Assembly: GCA_026929865.2 (NCBI GenBank)
Contig: CM049396.1
Location: forward strand, 22,293,501 to 22,357,500
Direction: 5' to 3'
DNA length: 64,000 nucleotides
Source: Hyperoplus lanceolatus
Taxonomy: Eukaryota > Chordata > Actinopteri > Uranoscopiformes > Ammodytidae
Positions 22,263-61,916 of the stretch are shown here, piece after piece (the stretch's first letter is position 1; every line of letters starts with the position of its first letter). The notes under the pieces were generated by a model. It ran no database searches. It saw only the letters and a program-made list of their open reading frames with translations, and was not told where the DNA came from. The position numbers and the translations under genes were made by a program.

Positions 22263-23361
22263 ATGGAGCGCACCGCATTAGCCATGCCACGCGTCTTCCC
22301 CTGTTCCCTGCGAACAGCGCGTAAAAGCGAGTGGCTCCGGTGCGCCCTGGCCTACCACCACTGCCCCGACCCCGGCGTGGACAACGAGATAGTAGTCCTG
22401 GCCACTGGAATAGACCAATACCTGCAGGAGGTCTTCCACCACCTGGCCTACCCGAACCAGGACGATACGGTGTCGGCGGAGGATTTCAGCGAGCTGTGCG
22501 CCGTGCTGGGGCTCACCGCGGCGGACAAAGGAAAGAAGAGGACGGTTAATAAAGGAGGAAGCGGAGATAGTGTAAAAGGTGAAGAAGATAATGAGGAACT
22601 TGGGGATGTGTGTTCCGGGCTGCCCAGCCAGCTCTCCTTTAAAGACTTCCACTCGCGGCTTTGCGGTTATTTCCGTGTGCGCAGTGCGCGCAGAGGCATC
22701 GACGCCGGGGAGAGCGTGTGGCGCCTGCCCGTGACAGAGGACACGGAGCTGGTGGAAAGACAGATCCGGCTCCGGTGGCCGCGGGTCAGGCGGAGAAAGA
22801 GCGTTAGTTTTGATCTGACAAGGGACCAGAGTGGAGCCGGTAACAGGTCAATGAAAGGGCGGACTGTAGAGGACTGCGAGTCAGGTAGGCTACTGTCTGT
22901 TCCATGTGTGATTGCATTTCAATGTCTCATGTGATTCACTAGGAGTAGGCTATACAAAAACTTTAATTCACTTCTACTTCATCTAACCATCATTAAGATA
23001 CACAGCAGTAATCATTTTCCAGTTTGAGAGTAAGAGATGGGGAGGCAATAGACAACACCTTTTCATCCCCTCTACCACCTGTCCTCTCATTCTCTTAATC
23101 TCTTGTAATACACGATTTTACTTTACTGTAGCAAAACAAATACAACTAAGTAAATATACTTCGTGTAATTTTCACACATATTATCAGCTAAATGTACTCA
23201 AACTACAAAAGGAAAAGTACACATTCTCCATATTAATGCTCCCTGTGGCAGATGTAGGCTACTCTTATACATAAGAGTATACTGTGGTATTGTTTCATTG
23301 GTGGAGAAAATTCACGTTTGAACTACTTTATAATCAGTCGGCTAGTTTACAACAGTGGCTC

Positions 23362-23408
<47 letters not shown>

Positions 23409-25776
23409 CGTATACTGGGTTGATCTGTTCATGTGCCAACACCATCCCTACTCAAATTTGACCCAACTTTAAGATGAAATTATGTTAGACAGCTAGCATC
23501 ACTCAACACATACTATGAAATCTTACCCTTTAAAATGTAGTTGTTTATAAACTAGAAATTGCATTAAGTGATTTTCGAAATAAGTAAATGAGTGACAAAA
23601 AAAGCAGACATTTTGATGTTAATTTTTTTTCTGTGAACTTCGAAGGACCAGAAAATAGGTGGGTGCCAAACAACCCTGGTCTCCCCTACATATGCACGTG
23701 CACACCGCTATGCTCTAATACAATGTTTCGTATTCTACAAACATTTTAAACATACAATCTTAATTTGTAAAGTAACTAGTCACTAAAGCTGTCAGATAAG
23801 TGTCGTGACATAACATACACGATATTTCCCTTTGAATGGAAGTAGAGTAAAAGTACTTTAAAAGTAAATTGTACCAAAGCATAGTACTTCAGTTAAACTA
23901 CTTAGCTACTTGTTTATACTGTCTACAGTTTTGTCCAACACTGGTGAAGAATGTATTCAGATCCTAAACATAAAAAGTATAATGTATGAATTATCATCAA
24001 AAGCAAATTTGATTTGACTTAAGTTGAACTGTTCCTTCTTTCTTCTCCTCCTCCAGATGAGGTGTGCGCTCTGCGAGAGCTGGTGGAGGACCTGCGCTCC
24101 ACGCTGCAGGGCAGTGACGCTCGCTGCCTGGCCCTAGAGGTGGCTCTCAGACGGGAGAGAAGCCGCGCTCCACCTCCTCCTCCATCCACCTTCAGCTCCA
24201 CGCCAGCTTCAACCAGCCCACGCTCCATTACTCTGGTCCAGGGCAAACTGGTCCCAACGCACAGGCTCAGAGGCAGCACTGTGGGAGCAGAGGGGGCCAG
24301 GTGGCTGGGGAGGAGATGGGACCTCCGGGACCCTCTCCTCAGGGAGCTGAAGCTGATCCGCTCCTCGCGTGACGGACAGCTGGACGAGGCCATGAAGTTC
24401 AACCAGCGTCTGGAGGAGGAGCTGCGCTGGGCCTACCAGAGGGTGCGCAAGCTGCACGGGGTGGAGTCTGCCCTCAGGAAAGAGAATGCTCACATCAGGT
24501 TGGAGCTTTTACAGTGGACTGGATGATGTGTTGCATGTATGGCGGAAGGTTTAGTTTCAACATTGGGAGGAGGGGGGTTTTAGGGGGACAGTAACCAGAT
24601 AGGTGTAGATTTCAGGGGGAATGCAGTGGATATGTCCCCCTCAATATTTACAAGAGGTCAATTTGTCCCCCTAAAAGACAACCCCCTTCTCCCCAAGTTA
24701 AAAGAAAATAATAGTTCAGGGGGTCTTACCATTTATAAATGCTTCTTACCTATAACTATATATTGACACCCTATGTAAAACAAAAGTCAACATACAGGTA
24801 CTTGTTACAAGTCCCATAGACATTTGAATATAATTCAGGAACCCTGAAGGTAAGAAAATGAGGACGCAGGTGTCTCTCTGCCCACCATAGCTGACATCTA
24901 CAAAGCACCATGTGTCCGAAAGGCCACACACATAGCAGCCGACGCCTCCCATCCTTCCATCCAGGAGAAGGTTTCAGAGCATCTGGGCCAGGTCTGCCGG
25001 ACTGTGTAAAAGCCTCTTTCCCCAAGCCATCAGAACTCTGAACACACACAATGTATTGCCCCCTCCCCCCCAAACTGAACACAGTGTACCCACCTATAAT
25101 CTGAACTACACCAGGCACTTTCCCCCTCACTAGTCACTTTTAACACTTATAGAATTGTCGGCAGGGAGAAACGGTATTTTTTTTTATGTACGCAAGTACA
25201 CAAAGTAAATGACAAAAAGAAAACCTTCAAACCTTCAAACATAAACAAGCTCGATTAAGTACTTACATTAGCCTACTACTACTGTACCACACTTTCTGCA
25301 TTGCCTTGCCATCACCAAGTATGGTCCACTTTGTCCGAAATGGTTGGGAAATACATAGTTACAGGTAAGACAGATATATACACTATATTGCCAAAAGTAT
25401 TCACTCACCCATCGAAATAATTGAGCCAACACTTTGGCAAATAAGTGTATATGCTTACACACGCTGAACTGTTCATTTGACCTTCTTTGGGGAGATTACA
25501 GTTATGTAATTCACATTGACATTCACATATTTACCTTTAAATATTCAGGGGGACATGTCCTGCAATCTACACCTTTATTTGCATGGGAGAATGGCTAGAT
25601 ATGATGAGTATGGTTTAGTGATGTTGGATGCTGTCCCTCAGGAGGCGAGCGGAGGAGGCCAGAGAGGCTCTGAGCTTGGGGCTCCAGAGGGTCCGCATGA
25701 TCCAGGAGCAGGCTCAGTGTGTGCCTCAGCTGCAGACCAGGGTCAGCCAGCTAGAGAGTCAACTCAGCCAGTACAG

Positions 25777-25847
<71 letters not shown>

Positions 25848-26036
25848 TGCGTATGTGCACATGTATTACTAATGTTGCGGGGACATCTTTGCTGTTCACA
25901 CCGAGATATTGTTGGGACGTGGGGTCAATACTTGCTTATAGTTATGGCAAGTCTATGTAATGTCCCTGCAACATGAGTAATACACACTGTGTGTTTGTGT
26001 GTTTGTGTGTGTGTGTGCGTGCGCGTGTGTGTGTGC

Positions 26037-26068
<32 letters not shown>

Positions 26069-29000
26069 TGGTGAGAGAGTGGAGGCATGTTGGTGCATGG
26101 TCCATTTACACATTAATTGCCTCTGCTCCACCTAGCTGAAATTCAAGTTACTGTAAGCCAGTGCTTCTCAAATGGTGGGGGGGTCGCGGTGGGGTCTCAG
26201 GGGGGGGCGCGAGCGGCAGGGGGGACTTAGTGTTTTGTTTTTTTTGTTTTTTTTATATATATTTTTTTTTTCTTAAATAAACATTATACCAAGGGTCAGA
26301 AGTGTAACAGAATTTAGATCTTACAAAGAAAGGGAGTATCCACTCATTGGACAGAAGGCTGTCAACATCTTACCAACCTTTGCCACCTCCTATCTGTGTG
26401 AGATGGGCTTTTCCACTGTTGCTGCACTCAAGACAAAGTACAGGTCCCAGCTTAACATTGAGCAAGAGTTAAGAGTAGCATTATCAAGTTTGAAGCCCAG
26501 ATTTGGAATGATGTGCACTGCAAAGAGGGCTCACTGCAGCCACTAAAATACAGAGCAAATTGTATTTTTGTGTATTATAAACAGAATGTGTTCATATAAA
26601 ACAGACAAATAGGGAAATAAGTTCAAAATAATTGTGAAGGTGAATTTAGTTATATTAAAAAAGCTCAAACTGATGTAGCTGCCAGTTTCAAATAGTTCAG
26701 GGTTCAAGGCTTTTTTAATGTCTTGTGTTATGTTCAGGGAAAGTATGCAAATTGTACATTAAATATTGTTGCAAATGTTGCACACAAAGAGTAATGTTTA
26801 TTTTTAAGTCATATATATTTTTGAAAGGGATTAAGCTGATGAAGCTGACTGACAAGTGACCAATGTTTACTGTTTAAAAATGTTATTAATTAAATGAAAA
26901 CCCCAGTGAATCATTTGCTCTTGTTTCTGTGTTTTGAGATTCACACAGACTGAACGGTCTTGTTTAAATGTTACAAATTGAGTTAATAAACTTGGAAATT
27001 GTTTTAAGATGTTGCAGATGTCAGCACATTTTATTAATCTATTTTAATAATAAGGTGATTGTATGCAGAATGCTGGTGCTAGCAACTCAAACTCATATAT
27101 AACTCTTATACAGATAAATAAATAAATATTAGCAGGTTCTCAATAGTATTTCAATTTAGGGGGGTCGCGAAAAAATTTCAGTCTCCCAGGGTGGGCATGA
27201 CAGAAAATAATTGAGAAGCACTGCTGTAAGCCAACAGCTTTACACAAAAGTTTGTGTCTATGTCTGCCGGATGTGCACATAGGCAACCGTTTGCAAGATT
27301 CTCACATTTACCCCTCATAAAGTTATGAGGTGATAATGTGAGAATCTCGTGTTTACAGCTTGTTTTGATGGCCCCACATTCTTTGTAGTTTACATGCTAA
27401 TGTGCAGGAAGCAACACAGCAGTCTACATAGGCAACACTTTTACTAACAACAGCTTTTCGTGTCAAACAACCGTTCATCACAGTTCAACAGCACCCACTG
27501 TATGTTTCAATGTTTATACCTAGGACGTTTTCATCATAATCAAAACCATTAACGAAGCTGCCTCTATTTGCTGATTGGCATTATATCTGAGCTATCTTAC
27601 ACTATCCCTTTACCCCCCTCAGATCCCGCTGCACCTCCCTCCCTGACTCCGCCCATCAACACATGTACCCAATGGGAGCACAGGACGCTTGTGGACATAT
27701 AGGTGAGTGGCTGGATAACCCATGAGTCACTGAGCAATTAGGGATGAGGAGTGTGTTCTAACCCAACTACAGAGCCACAATTTGCCACAGTGTGCTCACT
27801 GACATGTTTGTTTTAAGGGTTCTGCAATAATATTTGCATAAAGCTTTGTAGTAGTTGTTTTTCACAGCAGTGCTTTTGACTTGTAGCAGGAAAAGCACAG
27901 GGGTAGTAACACATGTGGTTGTAAAAATGAAAAAGTTAGTAAAACTCTGAGACAACAGTTTTCTCGAGATTTTGAGTTTTCCTAACTTTTTCATTTTTAC
28001 ATTGTGGCTCATTTGCATTTACTCGCCTTCTGAGCAATGGAAGCTAATAGCTCACTCACCTCAATGGAATGCAGTCATTTAAATGTTGTCAATTACACCA
28101 CCCACAGAACATTATTCACCAATGCTTTGCAGCAGTTAAGTAAAAATAAAAAAAACACCAAACCATAGCACACTTTTGTGGAGTCTAAACCACTGAAATG
28201 GATAATTGAGTTGTAAGTTAATGAGTCCCTTCCCCTGTTTGCAGATCCAGAGTGCCTTCAGAGAGCAGTGGAGGGTAGAGCTGCCTCTGATGAAGAGGAG
28301 GAGGACAGGGGTATGAGGGAGGAAGGACAGTGCAGCCCGATGGAGGTGAAGAAGCACATCAGCCAACATACATTCGGCTGTGACAAAGGGTGAGCCAATA
28401 TCCAACACACATACACCACCACTGTGCACACTAATGCCTCGTTTCCACTGATCAATACAGTTCAGTTTGGTACGGTATGATTTGGTAAGGATCCCTAGAT
28501 CTGGCTTGCGTTTGTACAGCCAACAATAACCTTACTTTCTAGGCGGGTTATGTGCCGGATGGCAATAGCAGCTACGTAACTTCCATGCCATTATAGCAGT
28601 GGGATACAGTGTAGCCTGCTGATTAATTCAATGGAGAGGAATGCCACACAATAAACAAAGAGCTGCTTGCGTACACAAGACAGAAGACTCTTCACTCTTG
28701 TCAACGTTGCTGCATACAGCAGTTTATCTCTGGCATGGAAATTACTATTTTGTCGACCTATGAACGGACTACAGAGTTTAGGTCCACCTTTGGGGCCTGT
28801 CCAATCCACCGGAAGGGAAAAGGTACGGCATGCTAATTTTTTGCTTATTTTGGTACCCTTCTCAACCGTTAAAAGTGGAAACGCAAATAAATGCGTGCTA
28901 AACCAAACCAAACCGTATCGAACAGCTCAGTGGAAACAAGGCTCACTGTACATCACCTTAATCCTATTCCTTCCTTAAGGTGTCAGAATGGGGTCCACCC

Positions 29001-30483
29001 ACTGCCCTCTCAGAGTCATCCGCATGATAGGAACCTCAGCAGCAGGTTTATGGAGAGCAGGGGGCGCTGCCTGCTGAGGGGATCACACCCAGAGCAGCCA
29101 GACGGAAGCAGACACAAAGAGAATGAAAAGGTGTGTTAAAGAGAAGCCAATAGAAAAGGAACCTCTTCACCATGAGTAGAAGTGTCCATATCGAAGACAA
29201 TGAAAGAAAAAAACGTCTTTCAGCTAGATAACAAAACGTGTATCCACGCATCACTTATTATACATTATAATCACAACATTATATGCAGTTATCTCATGAT
29301 CACAAGTTAGTTATCTTGTGTTCACAGGATAAATATCACATGATCACCGTAAAACAGAATAGTAAAAATATATATGGGCAGAACAGTGTTTAAAAGCTTT
29401 GTGCATTGATCTGTTTTGCCAGAAAGCTGAGGAAGAGGAGGACAGGACACGGCTGGAGGAGAAAGAGAAGAGCCGCCTGTCTGTGCTAGAGGAGAAACTG
29501 ACAGACGCCCTCACACTGCTGCTGCAGCTACGCAACAAGGTCCACACAACACACACAAGCAACACACTCAGTCAGCTTAACAAGGCAGCTAATATACTGT
29601 AGCTAGCTAAAGTCTCATTAGTTTGGCTGGCTTGTTAGCTTTGTTTTCTTTTTATGTATTTTTTTAAATATATTTAATATAACCATTTCTGCTGATCCCC
29701 CTTTAATATTTCTATTCTGCTATTAAGATATCGGGATTTTTGTTTTTTTTTATAGGCGTTTTTAATGTTTATTGTTGTAGCTATCTGTTAAAAAAACACC
29801 GTAAAACATCTCTCCCTCTCTCTCTCCCTGTGTAGAACGTGTCTCGCTCAGCCCTGGGGAAGATTGTGATGGACACTCTGGACGTGTGCAGCAGGAGGGG
29901 GGACGGTAGGCCTACAATCGTTTGTTTTTTTTATTGTAAAGATTTGTTTTTATTAAAAGATGCTCAGAATACAGCACAATTGCAGTTCAAACAATGTGTC
30001 AGGTTCCATACATGCCTTTGAAAGCTATATTGGCAAAAGCAAAAAGTACAAAAATAATGATCAGAAAATAAATTCTATCTCATAATAGACAAAGAAAGCA
30101 GGTTAATACTGAGCCAAATGAATATTTTGGGTGATATAATATGTGTCTTAATTTATGATTGGATCAGAAATGATCATAGTTGAAAAAAATAAAACAAAAC
30201 AGGAATTAATAGAGAGCATCGTACTAGTCCCAAACATTCATGCTATACTAGTGTTGCTGCTCAATGACTGAGTTTTCCCTGCTACTGTGCATTGTTTTTT
30301 ACCCATCCAGGTCGCTCTCAGATCCTGCAAGTAGCCGACGCCCTGTGTGTGCGCCTGTCCTCCAGGGATCTCCTTGGTAACGGAGGGGAGGATGAGGAAG
30401 GAGAGAGCAGAGAGAAAGTCCAGCTTCCGTCTTCAGGGCGTCAGAGCAGCAGTACTGTCAACCCTCTGCTCATCTCCTGTTAG
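22263..30483 (+). CDS. efcc1: EF-hand and coiled-coil domain protein, EFCC1-like (nine exons)
   Basis: Exons: 22263-22884, 24057-24498, 25642-25776, 27623-27702, 28245-28389, 28980-29130, 29423-29539, 29836-29905 and 30311-30483. All introns are GT-AG and all phases agree, giving 1935 nt and 644 residues (human EFCC1, from memory, about 600). Residues 41-61 (NEIVVLATGIDQYLQEVFHH) and 121-140 (SFKDFHSRLCGYF) match the N-terminal EFCC1 module. The putative calcium loop near residues 63-75 lacks the usual Asp/Gly pattern, so calcium binding is doubtful. Coiled-coil segments follow: LRELVEDLRSTLQGSDARCL in exon 2, the LRRRAEEAREAL region in exon 3, and a charged helix in exon 7. The VEGRAASDEEEED acidic motif in exon 5 is also EFCC1-like. 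The start is the first in-frame ATG; a second lies seven codons on. Function is not established. It could be an EFCC1 paralogue rather than the orthologue, given its place next to slc41a1. Confidence 0.88.
23363..23407. repeat. (CA)n microsatellite
   Basis: About 22 units in intron 1 of the EFCC1-like gene. Confidence 0.95.
23830..23990. repeat. Fragment of the fish 'AGTAAAAGTA' repeat
   Basis: AGTAAAAGTACTTTAAAAGT and CCAACACTGGTGAAGAATGT followed by ATTCAGATCCT are typical end phrases of a common fish MITE. Related fragments occur at about 39585-39728 and 46719-46890 here. Boundaries are approximate. Confidence 0.4.
24880..25245 (+). mobile_element. CR1/Rex1-like LINE 3' fragment
   Basis: CCAAGCCATCAGAACTCTGA recalls the conserved C-terminal coding end (FPQAIRTLN-like) of CR1/Rex1 ORF2. 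It is followed by a short 3' UTR with GGCACTTTCC and a tail with repeated AAACCTTC. Plus strand, 5'-truncated, in intron 2 of the EFCC1-like gene. Confidence 0.5.
25780..25845. repeat. (TG)n microsatellite at the exon 3 splice donor
   Basis: About 33 TG units begin three bases into intron 3 of the EFCC1-like gene. The donor itself reads CAG|GTATGTGTG, so the intron start merges with the tract. Confidence 0.95.
25989..26069. repeat. Degenerate (TG)n/(CG)n tract
   Basis: Mixed TG, TTTG and CG units in intron 3 of the EFCC1-like gene. Confidence 0.85.
26159..27223 (+). mobile_element. Internally deleted hAT element with perfect ends and 8-bp target duplication
   Basis: The ends are CAGTGCTTCTCAA (26159) and TTGAGAAGCACTG (27223), perfect 13-bp inverted repeats. 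They are flanked by an exact 8-bp duplication CTGTAAGC at 26151-26158 and 27224-27231. Both features are diagnostic of hAT. GC-rich GGGGGGTCGCG sequences follow each terminus, as in ZBED/Charlie-like elements. The interior keeps one coding piece, 26310-26546. It encodes the C-terminal dimerisation block, with PLIGQKAVNILPTFATSYLC, GFSTVAALKTKYRSQL and a natural stop after AKRAHCSH. The rest of the transposase is deleted. It lies in intron 3 of the EFCC1-like gene, same strand. Confidence 0.92.
28436..28942. mobile_element. MITE with GCCTCGTTTCCACTG ends, 507 bp
   Basis: The left end GCCTCGTTTCCACTG and the right end CAGTGGAAACAAGGC are inverted repeats with one mismatch. The interior shares TAGCAGTGGGATACAGTGT, CCACACAATAAACAA and GACTCTTCACTCTTG with 11486-12325. 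It lies in intron 5 of the EFCC1-like gene and ends 37 bp before exon 6, so the branch point of that intron probably lies in or at the edge of the element. No exact target duplication is visible. Confidence 0.75.
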
Positions 30484-30824
30484 AATAAGCTACTGGTGTC
30501 CTGTGCTATACTTCTCCTTTACGTTTGTCTGTTTTTCTACAATATGCTTTGGCTTCCTTGCACTCATGTCCGTTTTTTCACTTGTGTACGAACATTTCTG
30601 AAATGTATTTAAAGATTAATTTGTATTTCCTTTTAATCCAATCTGTTGTGTAATATACACTCTCTATTTAATTTGAATGATTAAATTTTTTTTTATCCAA
30701 AGCCCATGTTCCCTGTGGATTCTTCATAGTGTGAAGATGTAAGAGTTGATCCATCCATTCTACAGTATCAGGAGTTTGATATTATTTATTTCTAGATTTA
30801 CTGTAAACATACACATCCGCCTGT

Positions 30825-31200
30825 TAAGGTGAGACACTGAAGGCAAAACATTTGTTTTTTCAAGCAGTTTAAAAAACAGTTTTTCCATTTTTCATAGTTG
30901 TACTGTATAAATCAGAGGTTCAAACTGTACATTTAGGTGTTTATTTGACTAAACCTTATCTGTTTGCATCTGTATATTTTTCCTAAACCACCCCATTTTT
31001 AGCCATTATCGCAACATTAGTTTTTTTCAATACTCTGTGAAGCAAAAGTCTCAACTTATAAAGTACTTACATGGTACGTTCTAAGCACTTTTCTGAAGGT
31101 TTTTACAGATAATTTGTTATAAATGTTGTTCATTGTCAAATCTACAACACTAATAAGAAGTCAAAATGAAATAAATGTTTAACTCTCATGGCTTTATCAA
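30825..31200 (+). repeat. Dispersed repeat family, copy 2
   Basis: GTGAGACACTGAAGGCAAAAC at the left, then AGGTGTTTATTTGACTAAAC and TCTGTATATTTTTCCT, in the same order as the copies at 48.4 kb and 51.0 kb. Confidence 0.65.
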
Positions 31201-32127
31201 CATAAAAAGCTGCTTCTGACCAACAAGCGAACAGAGGAAAACACTTTATAGTGCATGGCTTCTTGTCAGATCACGGACACATTCACAGTGAAAATGGACA
31301 CATTAAATAAACAGTAAGACGGAAGGACTGGTACGAAATAATATAGTATTTTTATTTCCAGCAATTTACAAAGTCCTGCAGGGAGAAAGCCTTCCTCTTC
31401 ACCTCATAGAGCTCAGAGGGCTTTTATAACATACGGTGAGACTCACACCTTTAAGACATAACATGTTTGACATCCCCATCTCAGCCTGAGACAGGTGAAG
31501 GTTTACAATCTGAATCAAAGGCTCCAATCTCCATGTGGATAGGCTAATGCTGGCGAGCTGACCATCGGTGAGTTCAGGGACTCCAGGGGTTTTCAAGCAC
31601 TGAGGTTAACAAGGCAGAATGTGGGTGAAGGGTCTTTTTAAATGCTGGTTCTACTTAATACATCTAGAATCATAAGGAGAAGCATTGTGCATCTTGCCAC
31701 ATTGAAACATATTTTCTCCGGTTTTCTGCTGTATGTGGGTTGAAATATCACATCGGTTGGTACTTAACTTGACCTCAGACTTTTTCCTGACATCCGGTAA
31801 AATCCCAAAGTCCTAATTTTAGAAGATTTGATGTTTTAATTTATTATATATATATATGTTCTGTGGTTTTACCGAAAGCTTGTAGCTGATGCTACCAGCC
31901 CTCCCCCTCTCTCCATTACTGTATCATAGAAATTCATTATTACATTACACATCATAAATCAATCAATCTCTCTGTACATCTTTTATTAATCAAAGCGAAT
32001 TAAAGAGTTGCTACTCTGAGGCGAACCTAGCTCCTGATTGGTTACTCTGAGTTGAGCTTGGCTCCGATAGGTTAAGGCCATTCTATGTTTTATAAGTATA
32101 CTTTTCCTGTGTCAGACATAGTTGTGT

Positions 32128-32231
<104 letters not shown>

Positions 32232-33072
32232 GCCCTTACCACCGTTCTATAGTGGCAAGCACCAAAAAGCTCTACAGGCCTTTTGCACACGAAACAAAAC
32301 AAAAAAAACATAGAAGAGAAAATTACAAAGTCATGGTGACAGAGAAGCTGAGCCAAAATGAAATGGCAAAATAAACAACCGTATATATAGAATAAATATA
32401 GTATGTACAATTTGCTTTGTGTGCTTTCTAAAAATAAATAGACAAAGCATTACCTGCCTCCCTTATAGAAGTATTCACAACTTTCTATTGACATAGAGGC
32501 AGAACGCTGGCACCTGGTCAGTAAGAGAGTGGAGCATACAGACAGATGGAAGGAGGACCAGTCAAACACTGGAGGAAAGACAGGGACAATGTCACTGCAG
32601 ATGGATTGAATCCAGAGTTGTAGAGTTAAGAGAATCCCTGCGCTGCCCTCTGGTGTCCGTTACGCAGATCACAGTGCTTTATACGTTAGACCAGCGTGAC
32701 AAGTGGCTTCATCTTTACAGTGGTTGTTTGATGACATTTATGACACAAAATAAAAATCACAAGGAGTTAAAAAGATTAGGGAAAGGTGGAAAGGAATAGA
32801 AAATAAAAATCACAATTTTAACATAATTGACACTTTAAAAAATCAGTCAGACCAACAACAACAAAACATTTCAACAGGTAAAATCAAGTTTTTTTTGCAC
32901 ATTCACACTATGTGCCCTGCACATGCATTCTGCTGGACCCTTCAAAACAGCACGCAAGTCTGAAAAGAATCGCATGCGGGCAGCTCCTAAGACACTGGGC
33001 TTTGCCTCTGGACCAACGTCTGTACTCCGTGGCTGAAGACTTCCGCTGTCATTGTCCTCATCTGTGTATGTG

Positions 33073-33103
<31 letters not shown>

Positions 33104-33904
33104 ATTTCTAAGGGTTGCCCTTTGATTAAACATAATCCAGTCAGTCTTTGATTTACAAACAGTTAAATTCCACCTTTACAGGCGTATTATGATTCATAAT
33201 TAATGTGTGGAAAAAAAATAAAACAACACATTTATCCAGAATTTTGCTCTCACCCACTCTACAGAATCTGAAAAAAATAACAAAAAAACTAAGGAAATCT
33301 TCTTCAGTGCCCACTGACACTACAAAAAGACTTAAGACTTAAATCTAAGGTTTTTACTAACATTGCTTTGACTAGGCCCTCAGGTGGCTTTAAGATATTT
33401 TGTCAAATCTGAATCAATCCAATACCCACTCTAAAATACTACCAACCTCAAAAAACAAGTTGAAGGTGTAATCTGGAAAATGCCTTTTGTCAAAATCAGT
33501 GAATATCTTCTTAAGAACTGCTACCTTTCCATACTGTGTGTACTGAAAACAATTCTAGTGTTAATACACAGCCTCGGCTCTGGAAACGGGTATTATAACA
33601 ATGGGGTTACTATCCATTTACAGAGCCTAGGCTGTCTATTAACACCAGATATCTTTAATTGGCCTGTCTTTCATTTGAAGGATTCTGTGCTCCATTAATG
33701 TCTAAATTTGTTGTTGTAATCCCATTAAAAATAACAAATATCGGCAAAAAAATACCAGCAATCTGGTGTCAGCTGAACCTGGGTAAGCCCAACCTGGCTA
33801 AAGCAACTTCACACTCATTCACACTCTGTACCATGTGTGAACACAATGGCTTTCAGGTTGTTTCCAGAGCATTGCAACATGTCGAGCCTCTTTGTCACTT
33901 ACTG

Positions 33905-34060
33905 TAAGCCTGGCTTGGACTACAACTACATCTAGCCTGCTTTCGGAGAGAGTGGGTTTCAGATGTGGGGAAACTGGTGCTATCTCACCTGGAAAATAAG
34001 ACCTGTCTCTAACATATTGGGATCCATCAAAACCCATGGTGAGCTGTGTGTCATGTAGAC
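33905..34060 (+). repeat. Direct repeat partner of 37280-37445
   Basis: GAGAGTGGGTTTCAGAT, CACCTGGAAAATAAGA, CTAACATATTGGGATCC and CCATGGTGAGCTGTGTGT recur in order at 37320-37425. It is a fragment of the larger repeat at 37112-38336. Confidence 0.65.
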
Positions 34061-35323
34061 AGACACATTCTTAAAGGCCACTTTCCACATACTATTTCCC
34101 ATAGTTTTTTTGTGTATTTGCTCAGACAAAGACGGATCTTACTCAAGACACTGCATAGCGATATGGCAATTAAGGCACGATCACGATTAAGCGGTAGCTC
34201 ACGACAGGCTGTGATATGTTCTCATTATATCATAGAGTCGATTCTATATGTCAAAGAATCTTGATTTTATCAACAAGAACAAAAAATTAATAGTGGTTAA
34301 GACTATTTTCCAAGTTACAGCAAATGCAGAGCTCACTGTTTTGCACCACGTGAACGCTGTGATTTTATCTGCGTGTATCTAATGGAGGAGCAAATAGTGT
34401 GATCTATGTAATGACAGATCGTGGACACTTTCTTATCCCTCACGGTCTAATATCATCATATCGCACGCAAGTAATATAACCTTTGTGGTCGTAAGAAATT
34501 GGTTGGGGACTTCAAAACAGGCTCTTAGTCTAAGGTATCTATTAGGCGATTCACAACCGCTCTGATATTCTCTAATAGAATCAAGGGAAAGCACAGAAAT
34601 CACAATCCTGAAACAAAACCATCTGAAAAGGGACATGTTGGCCAGAGTGAATCCCAGGGAACAGCTAGCCCTACGCATTTCTACTTCATCAGAAATAATA
34701 TTCACTCTGTATTATACAACATAGCACTTGGTGATTAAACATTCTTGTTCCGAAATTGTTTTTTGCAGTCTTCTGTCAACTGAATCTTAAATCTTCAGTA
34801 AGATTTCCAGTGTTAAAACTGGATCTTTTAAAAACCGGAGGCCTAGCATCCCCATTGAAAATAATGAGGAGCGGCCCTGTACGTAGAACGGAAAGCCATT
34901 CATATCAAACGCATATTTTTCTATTTTTGTCTATGGTGTTAACGATAGCAAAAGTAGTAGTAGGACTTTTAGTGGGGCTGGATTTAAAGGGGTGGAGTTT
35001 TTCTTTTCAGTTGTTGAGTTGGAGATGTGTTTGTCTCCATTGTTTCTAAGGTGAAACGCATATACTGTCAAGAATGTGGGCTGTTGCTGTGCTGCATCAG
35101 TGTCCCCGATATCCTGAACATGAGAAGTTACTGCCTTATACATATGCACTGCTACACCATCCATCAGTCTTACAGGAGAGATAAGCCCTTTTTTATTATA
35201 GACGATGTCCACATTCAGGTTAAGTGCTCCGGGCGTACGTGTGTGATGTTTGTCACCGTCCGTGCAATGCAAGCGTATACAGTATTTGAATTGTTTTTCC
35301 CGTGTATCAGTGCAGGCATTCAG

Positions 35324-61916
<26,593 letters not shown>

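Noticed and set aside
22278..22652. 124-codon minus-strand frame over exon 1 of the EFCC1-like gene
   Set aside because: Antisense shadow of a GC-rich coding exon.
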